This document shows positions 32,146 to 40,175 of a DNA stretch of 64,000 bases, piece after piece. The DNA is taken from the NCBI GenBank assembly GCA_900545445.1, contig UQZH01000005.1, positions 7,146 through 71,145 of the forward strand. The letters are read 5' to 3'. The number at the start of each line of letters is the position of its first letter. The first letter of the stretch is position 1. The notes beneath the pieces are model-generated. The model was given only the letters and a program-made list of their open reading frames with translations, had not been told where the DNA came from and ran no database searches. This stretch comes from an uncultured Collinsella sp. (lineage in GTDB: Bacteria > Actinomycetota > Coriobacteriia > Coriobacteriales > Coriobacteriaceae). The position numbers were made by a program, and so were the translations under genes.

Positions 32146-33171
32146 TTAAGCAACGAACTTCTCGAAGTACTTGATGGTGCGGACCATCTGAGAGGTGTAG
32201 GAGTTCTCGTTGTCGTACCAAGAGGTGACCTGAACGAGGGTCTGGCCGTTGCCGAGATCAGAGCACATGGTCTGAGTGGCGTCGAAGATGGAGCCGTGGG
32301 TCTCGCCGACGATGTCGCGGGAGACGATCTGGTCCTCGTTGTAGGCGAAGGTATCGGGGATGGTCTCGGCGTAGGCCTTCATGGCAGCGTTGACCTCGTC
32401 GACGGTGACCTTCTTGTCAACGACGGCGTAGAGGTTGGTCAGCGAGCCGGTCGGCGTCGGGACGCGCTGGGCGGCACCGATGAGCTTGCCGTTGAGCTCG
32501 GGGAGAACCAGGCCGATGGCCTTGGCAGCGCCCGTGGTGTTCGGGACGATGTTCTCGGAGCAGGCGCGGGAGCGACGGAAGTTGCCCTTGCGCTGCGGGC
32601 CGTCGAGCGGCATCTGGTCGCCGGTGAAGGCGTGGATGGTGGTCATGATGCCGGAGACGATGGGAGCGAAGTCGTTCAGGCCCTTGGCCATCGGGGCGAG
32701 GCAGTTGGTGGTGCAGGAAGCAGCGGAGATGATGTTGTCCTCAGCGGTCAGCGTCTCATGGTTGACGTTGTACACGATGGTGGGCAGATCGCTGCCGGCC
32801 GGAGCGGAGATGACGACCTTCTTGGCGCCAGCGTTGATGTGGGCCTGAGCCTTAGCCTTGCTGGTGTAGAAGCCGGTGCACTCGAGAACGACGTCGACGT
32901 CGAGGTCGCCCCAAGGCAGGTTGTTGGCGTCGGCCTCCTTGTAGATCTTGATCTCCTTGCCGTCAACGGTGATGGAATCCTCGCCAGCGACGACCTCGTG
33001 ATCGCGAGCATAGTTGCCCTGCGTGGAGTCGTACTTCAGCAGGTAAGCGAGCATATCGGGAGAGGTGAGGTCGTTGATAGCGACGATCTCGGAGCCCTCA
33101 TGACCGAACATCTGGCGGAAGGCCAGACGACCGATGCGACCGAAGCCGTTAATAGCAACCTTTACTGCCAT
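32146..33171 (-). CDS. gap: Glyceraldehyde-3-phosphate dehydrogenase (type I)
   Basis: 341 aa. NAD-binding N-terminus INGFGRIGRLAFRQ, with Asp34 in INDLTS favouring NAD. The catalytic Cys153 lies in AASCTTNCLAP, and HAFTGDQ, RRSRA and WYDNENSYTSQM are conserved. ATG 33171 follows AAGGAGA. The intergenic region upstream carries GTTAAA repeats that look like operator sites. Confidence 0.97.
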   Translation of the reverse strand: MAVKVAINGFGRIGRLAFRQMFGHEGSEIVAINDLTSPDMLAYLLKYDSTQGNYARDHEVVAGEDSITVDGKEIKIYKEADANNLPWGDLDVDVVLECTGFYTSKAKAQAHINAGAKKVVISAPAGSDLPTIVYNVNHETLTAEDNIISAASCTTNCLAPMAKGLNDFAPIVSGIMTTIHAFTGDQMPLDGPQRKGNFRRSRACSENIVPNTTGAAKAIGLVLPELNGKLIGAAQRVPTPTGSLTNLYAVVDKKVTVDEVNAAMKAYAETIPDTFAYNEDQIVSRDIVGETHGSIFDATQTMCSDLGNGQTLVQVTSWYDNENSYTSQMVRTIKYFEKFVA

Positions 33172-33303
33172 TGTGTCTCCTTTCGTAAGGCCCCCGCAAG
33201 CTACAGCGCCTGCCGTTGAGGCCCACAAACTAACCACTCGCCTAATATACCTTTTTTTTGGCTTGAATTTCACGAGAATGCTCGAAATTGAAAATCAAAT
33301 TTG

Positions 33304-33365
33304 CGTTAAAACGCTTTAACGTATAAAACAGCAGTTAAACCACCATAAAAGCTATTGCGTTAAAC
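33304..33365. promoter_or_regulatory. GTTAAA operator-like repeats upstream of gap
   Basis: An 18-bp palindrome CGTTAAA-ACGC-TTTAACG (33304-33321) is followed by two further GTTAAAC half-sites (33334-33340 and 33359-33365). The region lies between the whiA stop and the gap start on the same strand. Arrays like this suit a LacI- or CggR/SorC-type sugar regulator; the regulator is not identified. Confidence 0.45.
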
Positions 33366-34294
33366 TACCCGCTTGCTTCAATGAGCTTTTCAAGGCGCAA
33401 AACACGGTGATACAAGGCCGACTTCGACAAAGGAGGGTCGGCCATTTCCCCCAAATCTCGCAGTGAGAGATCGGGGTAACGCTCGCGTAAGTCACAAAAA
33501 ACTGCCAGAGCGTCCGGCAGCGTTTCGCGCAAACCGCGCCGATCAAGCTCATCGATGAGCGCAAGCTGATGTTGGGCGGCACCGGCACTTCTGGTCTGGT
33601 TGGCAAGCTCTGCGTTCACGCGACGATTCACGTCGTTCTTCACCAGCTTAACCGCGCGGGCCTCTTCAATCTCGGCAACGCTGCGCTTGGCGCCAATCAG
33701 CTGTAACAGACGTTTAATCTCCTCGGCACTCTTGATGTACACGGCATACGAGCCGCGACGCGCATTGACGCGGGCGTGAACTCCAATCTGCTCCAGAAGG
33801 TCGCAAAGTCCCTTTGCATACTCCTCGCCCTGAACCGCGATCTCCAAATGAAAATCGCCACGCGGGTCGGCAACAAAGCCTCCGGCAATCAGCGCACCGC
33901 GAATATAGGCGAGCCTGCAGCAAGGACGGGCGACGATGTGGCGCGGCACACCCGCGACGAGCCCTCCCCTACGGTCGAGAATGCCCAGCAGCACCAGAGC
34001 CTTATCCAAATCGGGCTGATCGGGCAAGGTGATGAGATAGTTTCGTACCTTGTGCAGGACCGACTTACGAACCGTGAATTCGGTCTTGAGCTTAAGGATA
34101 CGATGCGTCAGCGCAATCATCGTGCGCGCCACAGCACCCGTCTCGGTCGCGACCGTCAAGCGGTACCGTCCCGAGCCCGCCAGCGAAAGCGTGCCGCTCA
34201 CACGCGTTAGCGCAGCAAGCGTCGACAAATCGCAGTATTCGCATTCTGGTTCGCAGCGCGCAAGCTCGTCACGCACCTCAGCGGTAAACGACAT
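33365..34294 (-). CDS. whiA: Sporulation/cell-division regulator WhiA
   Basis: 309 aa. An N-terminal LAGLIDADG-like domain (about 10-200; RGALIAGGFVADPRGDFHLEI) and a C-terminal helix-turn-helix (LRDLGEMADPPLSKSALYHR) are diagnostic. WhiA controls division genes in actinobacteria and is found in most Gram-positives. It starts six bases from the rapZ stop; yvcK, which usually lies between rapZ and whiA, is missing. ATG 34294. Confidence 0.94.
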   Translation of the reverse strand: MSFTAEVRDELARCEPECEYCDLSTLAALTRVSGTLSLAGSGRYRLTVATETGAVARTMIALTHRILKLKTEFTVRKSVLHKVRNYLITLPDQPDLDKALVLLGILDRRGGLVAGVPRHIVARPCCRLAYIRGALIAGGFVADPRGDFHLEIAVQGEEYAKGLCDLLEQIGVHARVNARRGSYAVYIKSAEEIKRLLQLIGAKRSVAEIEEARAVKLVKNDVNRRVNAELANQTRSAGAAQHQLALIDELDRRGLRETLPDALAVFCDLRERYPDLSLRDLGEMADPPLSKSALYHRVLRLEKLIEASG

Positions 34295-34300
34295 GTAAAC

Positions 34301-35221
34301 CTATGCCTTCGTGTTGGCACGCGACAGGTCACGGTGGGAGATGCTCACATGATACTGAGCACCCTCCAGGTAGCGGGCCGTGGCCTCGGCAATGGCGACG
34401 CTACGGTGCTGTCCGCCTGTGCAGCCGATAGCAATGGAAAGCTGCGGCTTGCCCTCTGCGATATAACCCGGCATGACCGTATCGAGCAGCTGGGTCCAGG
34501 CCTTCCAGAACTCCTGGGTCTTGGGGTGGTCCAAGACAAAATCGGAGACCTTCTTATCGAGACCGGTCATGGTGCGCATCTCGGGATCGTAGAAAGGATT
34601 GGGCAAGAAGCGAACATCGATCATGATATCCGCCTCGATGGGCATGCCATGCTTAAAGCCAAACGAGAACACGTGGACATCCATAAGCTGCTGGTCGGAC
34701 AGCTCGGAAAAAGCCATGCGCAGCTTGTTGCGCAAGGCAGAAGTGCGCAAGCGGCTCGTGTCGATAATCATATCGGCTCGATCGCGAACGCCCTGCAGCT
34801 GCAGACGTTCACGCTGAATAGCGTCGGCCGTGGTCTCCCCCGGCTTTGCAATGGGATGGCGACGACGGTTTTCGCTATACCGGCGAATCAGCACCTCGTC
34901 AGACGCCTCGAGAAACACAATGTCGCAGCTCATCTCGCGCTCTTCCAGTGCGGCAACAGCATCGAGCAGTTCATCGAACAAGCCCTGGCTACGCAGGTCG
35001 CAGGTAACGGCAAGGTGCCTGCCCACGCCCGTATTGATGCCAACGAGCTCAGCAAGCTGGGCAATCAGGCGTGGGGGCAGGTTGTCGATACAAAAATAGC
35101 CCATGTCCTCAAACACATGCATGGCTTGCGTTCGGCCCGAGCCGGACATTCCGGTGATGATAACGATATCGGGGATACGCTCCGAGCGCTCCGCCGCATC
35201 CATGGCATCTCCCTTTTGCAT
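34301..35221 (-). CDS. rapZ: RNase adapter / nucleotide-binding protein RapZ (YvcJ)
   Basis: 306 aa. P-loop near residue 20 (ITGMSGSGRTQAMHVFEDMG) and the C-terminal domain GCTGGQHRSVAIAE are typical. In Gram-negative bacteria RapZ tunes glucosamine-6-phosphate synthase RNA; in Gram-positives its role is less clear. It binds GTP/ATP. ATG 35221 has AGGAGG nine bases upstream. It follows the nan island, separated by a hairpin. Confidence 0.94.
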   Translation of the reverse strand: MQKGDAMDAAERSERIPDIVIITGMSGSGRTQAMHVFEDMGYFCIDNLPPRLIAQLAELVGINTGVGRHLAVTCDLRSQGLFDELLDAVAALEEREMSCDIVFLEASDEVLIRRYSENRRRHPIAKPGETTADAIQRERLQLQGVRDRADMIIDTSRLRTSALRNKLRMAFSELSDQQLMDVHVFSFGFKHGMPIEADIMIDVRFLPNPFYDPEMRTMTGLDKKVSDFVLDHPKTQEFWKAWTQLLDTVMPGYIAEGKPQLSIAIGCTGGQHRSVAIAEATARYLEGAQYHVSISHRDLSRANTKA

Positions 35222-35239
35222 GTGTGCCTCCTAAAATAA

Positions 35240-35268
35240 GCGCGGGACCCGGCCAGCGGATCCCGCGC
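35240..35268 (-). terminator. Terminator at the end of the nan island
   Basis: A stem GCGCGGGA/TCCCGCGC (35240-35247 with 35261-35268) is followed on the minus strand by TTATTTTA. It lies between the nanE stop and the rapZ ribosome binding site. Confidence 0.7.
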
Positions 35269-35319
35269 GATCAATTGCCTTTATTGAGTATACCGCCCCA
35301 AGCGGATACAAGGCCCGTC

Positions 35320-36006
35320 TTACGCCTCAAGCGCAGCCTTGAACCAACTTGTAATACTCGTGGGGTGCGTGATAGCGGTGCCGACGACAACGGCCCACGC
35401 GCCGGCGTCGATTGCAGCGCGAGCCTCCTCGGGCGTATGCACGCGACCCTCGCAAATGATGGGAAGGCCGGGAAATTCCTCGGTCGCCTGACGCAGGAGC
35501 GGCAGGTCGGGGCCATCGGCCATGGTGCAGTCGATGGCGGCGACACCGTGAGAGAGTGTGGTGGATACCAGGTCGAAGCCCATATCAACCGCACGGCGAA
35601 TGTCCTCGATGGTGGCACAATCCGCCATCAGGAGCACACCCTCCTCGTGCAGCGGGCGGAAGGTGTCCTCGACCGACTTGCCATCGGGACGCGGACGATC
35701 GGTGGCGTCGATCGCCACGATATCGGCACCCGCAGCAACGCAGGCACGAGCGTGACGCAGCGTCGGCGTGATGTAAACGCCCTCGTGCCCGTCCTTCCAC
35801 AGACCGATGACGGGAACCTCACAGCGACCCTTAATGGCGGCAATGTCGGCAAGGCCCTGGCAGCGAATGGCGGCGGCGCCGCCAAGCTCGCAAGCGCGAG
35901 ACATTTGAGCCATGGTCTCGGGCGTACGAAGCGGCTCGCCCATATACGCCTGAACGCTCACGACGAGCTTGCCCTTCAGGGACTGGATCAAAGGATCAAC
36001 GGTCAT
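35320..36006 (-). CDS. nanE: N-acetylmannosamine-6-phosphate 2-epimerase
   Basis: 228 aa. TIM-barrel epimerase turning ManNAc-6-P into GlcNAc-6-P. The motifs LKGKLVVSVQAYMGEPL, AAAIRCQGL, PVIGLWK, DIVAIDAT and ICEGRVHTPEEA are family-specific. ATG 36006 starts MTVDPLIQSL; the frame from 36045 is longer. Last gene of the sialic-acid island, separated from the ROK kinase by hairpin B2. Confidence 0.94.
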   Translation of the reverse strand: MTVDPLIQSLKGKLVVSVQAYMGEPLRTPETMAQMSRACELGGAAAIRCQGLADIAAIKGRCEVPVIGLWKDGHEGVYITPTLRHARACVAAGADIVAIDATDRPRPDGKSVEDTFRPLHEEGVLLMADCATIEDIRRAVDMGFDLVSTTLSHGVAAIDCTMADGPDLPLLRQATEEFPGLPIICEGRVHTPEEARAAIDAGAWAVVVGTAITHPTSITSWFKAALEA

Positions 36007-36031
36007 GTTCGACTCAACCTTTCTCAAAACA

Positions 36032-36129
36032 GCCTTCTGAGACACCGCACCTTGACGTTCAAACCGTCGCTCGCGTACCGAAGTACGCTTCGCTCCTTTT
36101 TCACGTCAATCTGCGGCACCTCAGAAGGC
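36032..36129. repeat. Long nested hairpin, element B2 (between nanK and nanE)
   Basis: The outer arms GCCTTCTGAG/CTCAGAAGGC (36032-36041 with 36120-36129) continue inward with CCGCA and TTGACGT blocks. The tip GCGTAC-CGAA-GTACGC is at 36073-36088. The core (36060-36109) matches element B1 in the opposite strand orientation. The outer stem is unrelated to B1. Confidence 0.8.
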
Positions 36130-36146
36130 GCACTTGGTAGTTATGT

Positions 36147-37112
36147 TTACTTCAACGATGCAAGAAGGTGTTCGGCGGCACCGATGAGCGGCGCGTCGCC
36201 CTCCAGAGAGCCGATGAGAATCGGCGTGTCCTGAAGCGGGTCGAGCGCCTGGCTGGCATAGCCCTCGTGCACCGAGTCCTTCCACGTCTGTGAACGCCAA
36301 TCGGGGCCTTGGTGAATCACGCCGCCCGAAAGCACGATGACCTCAGGGTCCAGGATGTTAGCGAGCGAGCCCAGGCTGGCGCCCAGCGCAAAGCCGGCGT
36401 CATGAATGACCTCGGTCGCCTTTGCGTCGCCTGCGCGGCACAGGTCGTTCACGTCACGGCCGACCGAAGGACGGCTGGGGTCGACGCGGCCAAAACGCTC
36501 ATCGTACATGCGCCCGATTGATGTTCCGGAAGCAACCGACTCCAGATGGCCGGAACGCCCGCAGGCGCAGGGAATGCCGGCGGCAGCCGAGCACTCGATG
36601 TGGCCCATATGGCCGGCAGCACCATGGAAGCCCTGCATCACGCGGCCGTTCTCGACATATGCGCCGCCGATGCCCGTACCGATGCCCAAACACAAGACGG
36701 AGAACTTGCCCTTGCCGACGCCCCAGTGGGCCTCGCCCAGAGCATGAGCCTGCACGTCGCCTACAACGGCAACGGGAAGGCCGAGGTCCTCGCGCAGACG
36801 CGGCCCCAACTGAACACCGGACCAGCCGGGCATAATCTCATTGGCATACGCGATGGCGCCCGTCTTGGGGTCGACGACACCGGCAGCGCCGATGCCAACT
36901 CCGAGGACCTCGACATCGGGATTTGCCTCAAGAGCTGCCTTGATAGACGCCTCGATGCGCTGGAAGACTGCTTCGCCACCCTCCTGGGCCTCAGTGGGAA
37001 CCTCAGCCTCAAAAACGGGATGGGGCACACCGCCGTCAGCCGGATACTCCATGATGGCAGTCGCGATCTTAGTTCCGCCGATATCGACAGAGCAGACGTA
37101 CTTGTTCTCCAT
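36147..37112 (-). CDS. nanK: ROK-family sugar kinase, probably N-acetylmannosamine kinase
   Basis: 321 aa. An ATPase fold with DIGGTKIATAI (phosphate 1), GIGTGIGGAYV and the ROK signature region (about 170-200). The ROK zinc motif is altered: CACGRSGHLE has His where the usual CxCGxxGCxE has its third Cys. By position between nanA and nanE, it should phosphorylate ManNAc. ATG 37112 follows AAGGAG; the frame starts at 37139. Confidence 0.87.
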   Translation of the reverse strand: MENKYVCSVDIGGTKIATAIMEYPADGGVPHPVFEAEVPTEAQEGGEAVFQRIEASIKAALEANPDVEVLGVGIGAAGVVDPKTGAIAYANEIMPGWSGVQLGPRLREDLGLPVAVVGDVQAHALGEAHWGVGKGKFSVLCLGIGTGIGGAYVENGRVMQGFHGAAGHMGHIECSAAAGIPCACGRSGHLESVASGTSIGRMYDERFGRVDPSRPSVGRDVNDLCRAGDAKATEVIHDAGFALGASLGSLANILDPEVIVLSGGVIHQGPDWRSQTWKDSVHEGYASQALDPLQDTPILIGSLEGDAPLIGAAEHLLASLK

Positions 37113-37180
37113 GTCGTTCTCCTTCGGAGACAAAAACAACTACAGGAAATGCGCCGTCAGGCTAGCCGTCACAGCGCGGT

Positions 37181-37286
37181 AAAGGTTTTCCAGGTGCCCG
37201 AGATCGCCGAGAAACCGTGCGGCCATTGACCTAATGGGTCATGGCCGCACGGTTGAACGGCGAGGTCGGGTGCCTGGGAAAGCTTT
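37181..37286. repeat. Long hairpin between nanA and nanK
   Basis: An inner stem AACCGTGCGGCCAT (37213-37226 with 37241-37254, 14 bp, perfect) is nested in an outer stem CCAGGTGCCCGA (37190-37201 with 37266-37277, two G-U type differences), with more pairing to the base. Total arm is about 45 bp. The right foot touches the nanA stop codon. It lacks the A and B core motifs. Confidence 0.8.
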
Positions 37287-38205
37287 AAAGGAGACCGTTG
37301 TCCTGGAGGACCTTGCGAATCGCCTCGACGTTCTCACCGGTCATGGCCTTCACCGGGCGCGGCATGGTCGGGCTGTCGAAGATGCCCATGAGGTTCATAG
37401 CGGTCTTGAAGGCGCCGACGCCACCGGCATAGCCCTGGACGCCCGAGGTGACATCCCAGATGTGCGAAATCTCATTGAGGCGATCCTGCTCGGCCTTGAC
37501 GGTAGCCCAGTCACCAGCCTGAGCGGCCTTCCACTGACGAACGTAGCCCTCGGGCTCAACGTTGGCGAGACCCGGGACAGAGCCGTCGGCGCCACCGAGG
37601 TAAGCGCCGTCGACAACAACCTCGTGACCGGTGAGGATGCTCATCGGATGGCCGTTCTTTTCGTTCTCCTGAACGAGGTAGCGGAACGAGATGTCATCAC
37701 CCGAGGAATCCTTGACGCCAGCAAGGACGCCCTCGGCGCCGAGCTTGGCAAGAAGCTTCCAGGGAAGCTTGGTGTGGACGCACACGGGGATGTCGTAGGC
37801 GAAGATGGGCAGGTCGAGTTCCTCGTGAAGGATGCGGAAGTGCTCCTCGACCTCGGTCATGCCCTGCAGGGCATAGAACGGGCAGGTGGCGACGAGCGCA
37901 TCGGCGCCCAGCTCCTGAGCGACCTTGCCGTGCTCGATCATGCGCTCGGTCTCGGTGTCGATGATGCCGACCAGAACGGGAACGCGGTGGTCGACGATAC
38001 GGACGGCCTCTGCGACAATCTGGCGACGGCGCTCGTCGGTGGAGAAGACGACCTCGCCCGAGGAGCCCAGGAAGAACAGGCCATCGACGCCGGCATCGAT
38101 CATGCGGTTGATGCTGCGCTCAAAGGAGGCAACGTCGAGCTGGTGGTCTTCGGTATCGGGAACAACGACGGGAGGGATAACGCCGGTGAATTTCTGAGTT
38201 GCCAC
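37285..38205 (-). CDS. N-acetylneuraminate lyase / DapA-family aldolase
   Basis: 306 aa TIM barrel. The Schiff-base Lys165 is in AGVKDSSGD, Tyr137 in FAYDIPV, and GSSGE (48-51) takes the place of the DapA GTTGE. Between the esterases and nanK, it should cleave sialic acid to ManNAc and pyruvate; DapA-like alternatives exist. Starts at GTG 38205 with AAGGAG just upstream; the open frame extends to 38289 without a good start. Confidence 0.85.
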   Translation of the reverse strand: MATQKFTGVIPPVVVPDTEDHQLDVASFERSINRMIDAGVDGLFFLGSSGEVVFSTDERRRQIVAEAVRIVDHRVPVLVGIIDTETERMIEHGKVAQELGADALVATCPFYALQGMTEVEEHFRILHEELDLPIFAYDIPVCVHTKLPWKLLAKLGAEGVLAGVKDSSGDDISFRYLVQENEKNGHPMSILTGHEVVVDGAYLGGADGSVPGLANVEPEGYVRQWKAAQAGDWATVKAEQDRLNEISHIWDVTSGVQGYAGGVGAFKTAMNLMGIFDSPTMPRPVKAMTGENVEAIRKVLQDNGLL

Positions 38206-38273
38206 AAGAATCTCCTTAGTTGTCTGGCGGGCAGCCCTATGCCGCCCACTCTTGTTGGCGGTGTCCAGGCCGT

Positions 38274-39125
38274 CTAGGCCAAAGAACACGAATAGAACGT
38301 TTGGTTAAAGAAGTCGACGACTTCGTTTTCGAACGCATTGATGCGCTCGTGAGCGTATTTGGCATAGATGATATGCCTCCGGTCACACTCAAGACCGTTG
38401 AATACGGCAAACTGACCCTTGGGATCACTCACGGTATCCATGAGCGATGTGCCCATGAGCACCGAGCCACGAACCCGAGGCGACAGCGTCTCGAGACCGC
38501 TGGGAAGCGGATTGGCAAGCGCCGTGCAGGCAAGGCCCCGCTCGTCCAGAGCAGAAACCGCCAGCGCGACACCGCCGCCAAGGCCCTCGCCCCATGCAAA
38601 GATGCGGTCGGGATCCATGCCATCAAGGTTGCGCGCAACCTTCGCCAACGCGCAGCCCCAACGGACACGCTCGACAAAAGCAGGCGAGGTAATCCCCTGC
38701 TGCAGATCGCTGGATCCAATAGTCTCATCGTCCAGCGCAAGCACGGCATATCCCATGGCGGCAAACCGCGTCATGTGATGCCATCCCCGCACGGGTCGGT
38801 CGATGTCATGGAACATCAGACACAGCGGAACAAGCTCGGATCTTCGGGCGCAACCAGAGGGCTCAATCAAACGGCCGTGCACGACATACCCGCCGAGCTC
38901 AAAGGAAACCTCGGAGTAGCGCGCGCACGGATTTGCGAAATCAATCGCCGTAACGGTCAGCCCGCAAACCTCAAGGTCCGAAGCGGCTGTCTCCAACTCG
39001 GAAACATCCACAGAAGCATCGCCGCGCCAATCCCGGAAATCAGAGAGCCTTGACGAAACCGTCCCAGGAATTCCCACGAGTCCGGGGACAATCAGCTCAT
39101 TGACATTGCTCTCGCACTTAGACAT
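38274..39125 (-). CDS. AXE1-family esterase paralogue lacking the catalytic serine
   Basis: 283 aa, overlapping the end of the previous esterase by 8 bases. Aligned with its neighbour, Asp230 (SLMDTVSD) and His259 (YAHERIN) match the triad, but the nucleophile elbow reads AWGEGLGGG, with Gly181 where GASQGGG has Ser. The protein is about 40 aa shorter. Probably a non-catalytic partner, a binding protein or a decaying duplicate. ATG 39125 follows GGGGAGG. Confidence 0.8.
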   Translation of the reverse strand: MSKCESNVNELIVPGLVGIPGTVSSRLSDFRDWRGDASVDVSELETAASDLEVCGLTVTAIDFANPCARYSEVSFELGGYVVHGRLIEPSGCARRSELVPLCLMFHDIDRPVRGWHHMTRFAAMGYAVLALDDETIGSSDLQQGITSPAFVERVRWGCALAKVARNLDGMDPDRIFAWGEGLGGGVALAVSALDERGLACTALANPLPSGLETLSPRVRGSVLMGTSLMDTVSDPKGQFAVFNGLECDRRHIIYAKYAHERINAFENEVVDFFNQTFYSCSLA

Positions 39126-40095
39126 GAGCCTCCCCTCCCTTGCAGAAAAACGGAATGATCAGATCGTCAAAATCCTGAATCTCCTCGTGGCCAAAGCCTT
39201 CAAAGAACTCATGACGCTTTTCGCAGGTCAGGTTGTTATAGACCGCAAACTGCGTCGCTGGCGGGCAGACGATATCGGCTGTGCCGGTGCCAAACAGCAC
39301 GGGGCATTTGACCATAGGGGCAAAGTTCTTGGAATCGAAGTACGCCAGCTTGGCATAGGCTTCGTCAATACGAGTCGAGTCCTCGTCAAACCAGCGAGAC
39401 CAATAGCGCAGGCCCTCGTAGGCAATGTCGTCTGCATCCAAATCCCAGACTAGGCGGAAATCCGACAGGAAGGGATAGAGGATGGCGGCACGATTGATAA
39501 GCTCGCTGTTAAGCGCACAGGTCGCAATGCCCAAACCGCCACCCTGCGACGCGCCGTTCACAAACACACGGGAAAGATCGATGCCCTCGAGCTCGCGAAC
39601 AATACGGCACAGAATGCGAATATCTTGGTGCAAGCGGACATAGTAGAGGTTGGCCGGGTCGCCGTCGATACCGGCGACGATATGGCCCGCGACCGTTGTG
39701 CCCTCAAATCCGCCAATGTCCTCGGAGGGACCTCCTTGGCCGGGGCAATCGAGGGCGATGAGTGCCATGCCCATGCCCGCAAACGACGCTTGCTCAAACC
39801 AGCTGCGGCTCGCACCCGGATATCCATGGAACTGAAGTACCAATGGCACGTGCTCGTCCGAGACAGGTTTAAGGTACTTGGCATGCAGGCGTGCACCACA
39901 CATGCCGGTATACCAGAGGTCGAAAAACCGACAGGTCGCGGAATCCGCAACCGAAGCCGCCTCAATCGCATAATCGAGCTCGACGGCGTCGGCCTCGGCC
40001 ATGCGGTCCTTCCAAAAGAAATCGAAATCCGATGGACGGGGCATAGCGCCTCGATATTCACCAAATTGCTGTTGTAGCTCCTGAGCACTTGGCAT
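39118..40095 (-). CDS. AXE1-family acetylesterase (acetyl xylan / sialate esterase type)
   Basis: 325 aa alpha/beta hydrolase with an intact triad: Ser183 in GASQGGG, Asp274 in GTGTADIV and His303 in GFGHEE. In the middle of the sialic-acid island it probably removes O-acetyl groups from sialic acid. No signal peptide, so cytoplasmic. ATG 40095 is chosen; TTG 40110 is a poorer alternative, and the Shine-Dalgarno is weak for both. Confidence 0.85.
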   Translation of the reverse strand: MPSAQELQQQFGEYRGAMPRPSDFDFFWKDRMAEADAVELDYAIEAASVADSATCRFFDLWYTGMCGARLHAKYLKPVSDEHVPLVLQFHGYPGASRSWFEQASFAGMGMALIALDCPGQGGPSEDIGGFEGTTVAGHIVAGIDGDPANLYYVRLHQDIRILCRIVRELEGIDLSRVFVNGASQGGGLGIATCALNSELINRAAILYPFLSDFRLVWDLDADDIAYEGLRYWSRWFDEDSTRIDEAYAKLAYFDSKNFAPMVKCPVLFGTGTADIVCPPATQFAVYNNLTCEKRHEFFEGFGHEEIQDFDDLIIPFFCKGGEAHV

Positions 40096-40175
40096 GGCTC
40101 GTGAACCCAACCTTTCGAAATCGCAACGGAGGTGCGCCCGGTAAGGGAACCGGGCGCACGGGAGGGAAAGCGAGG

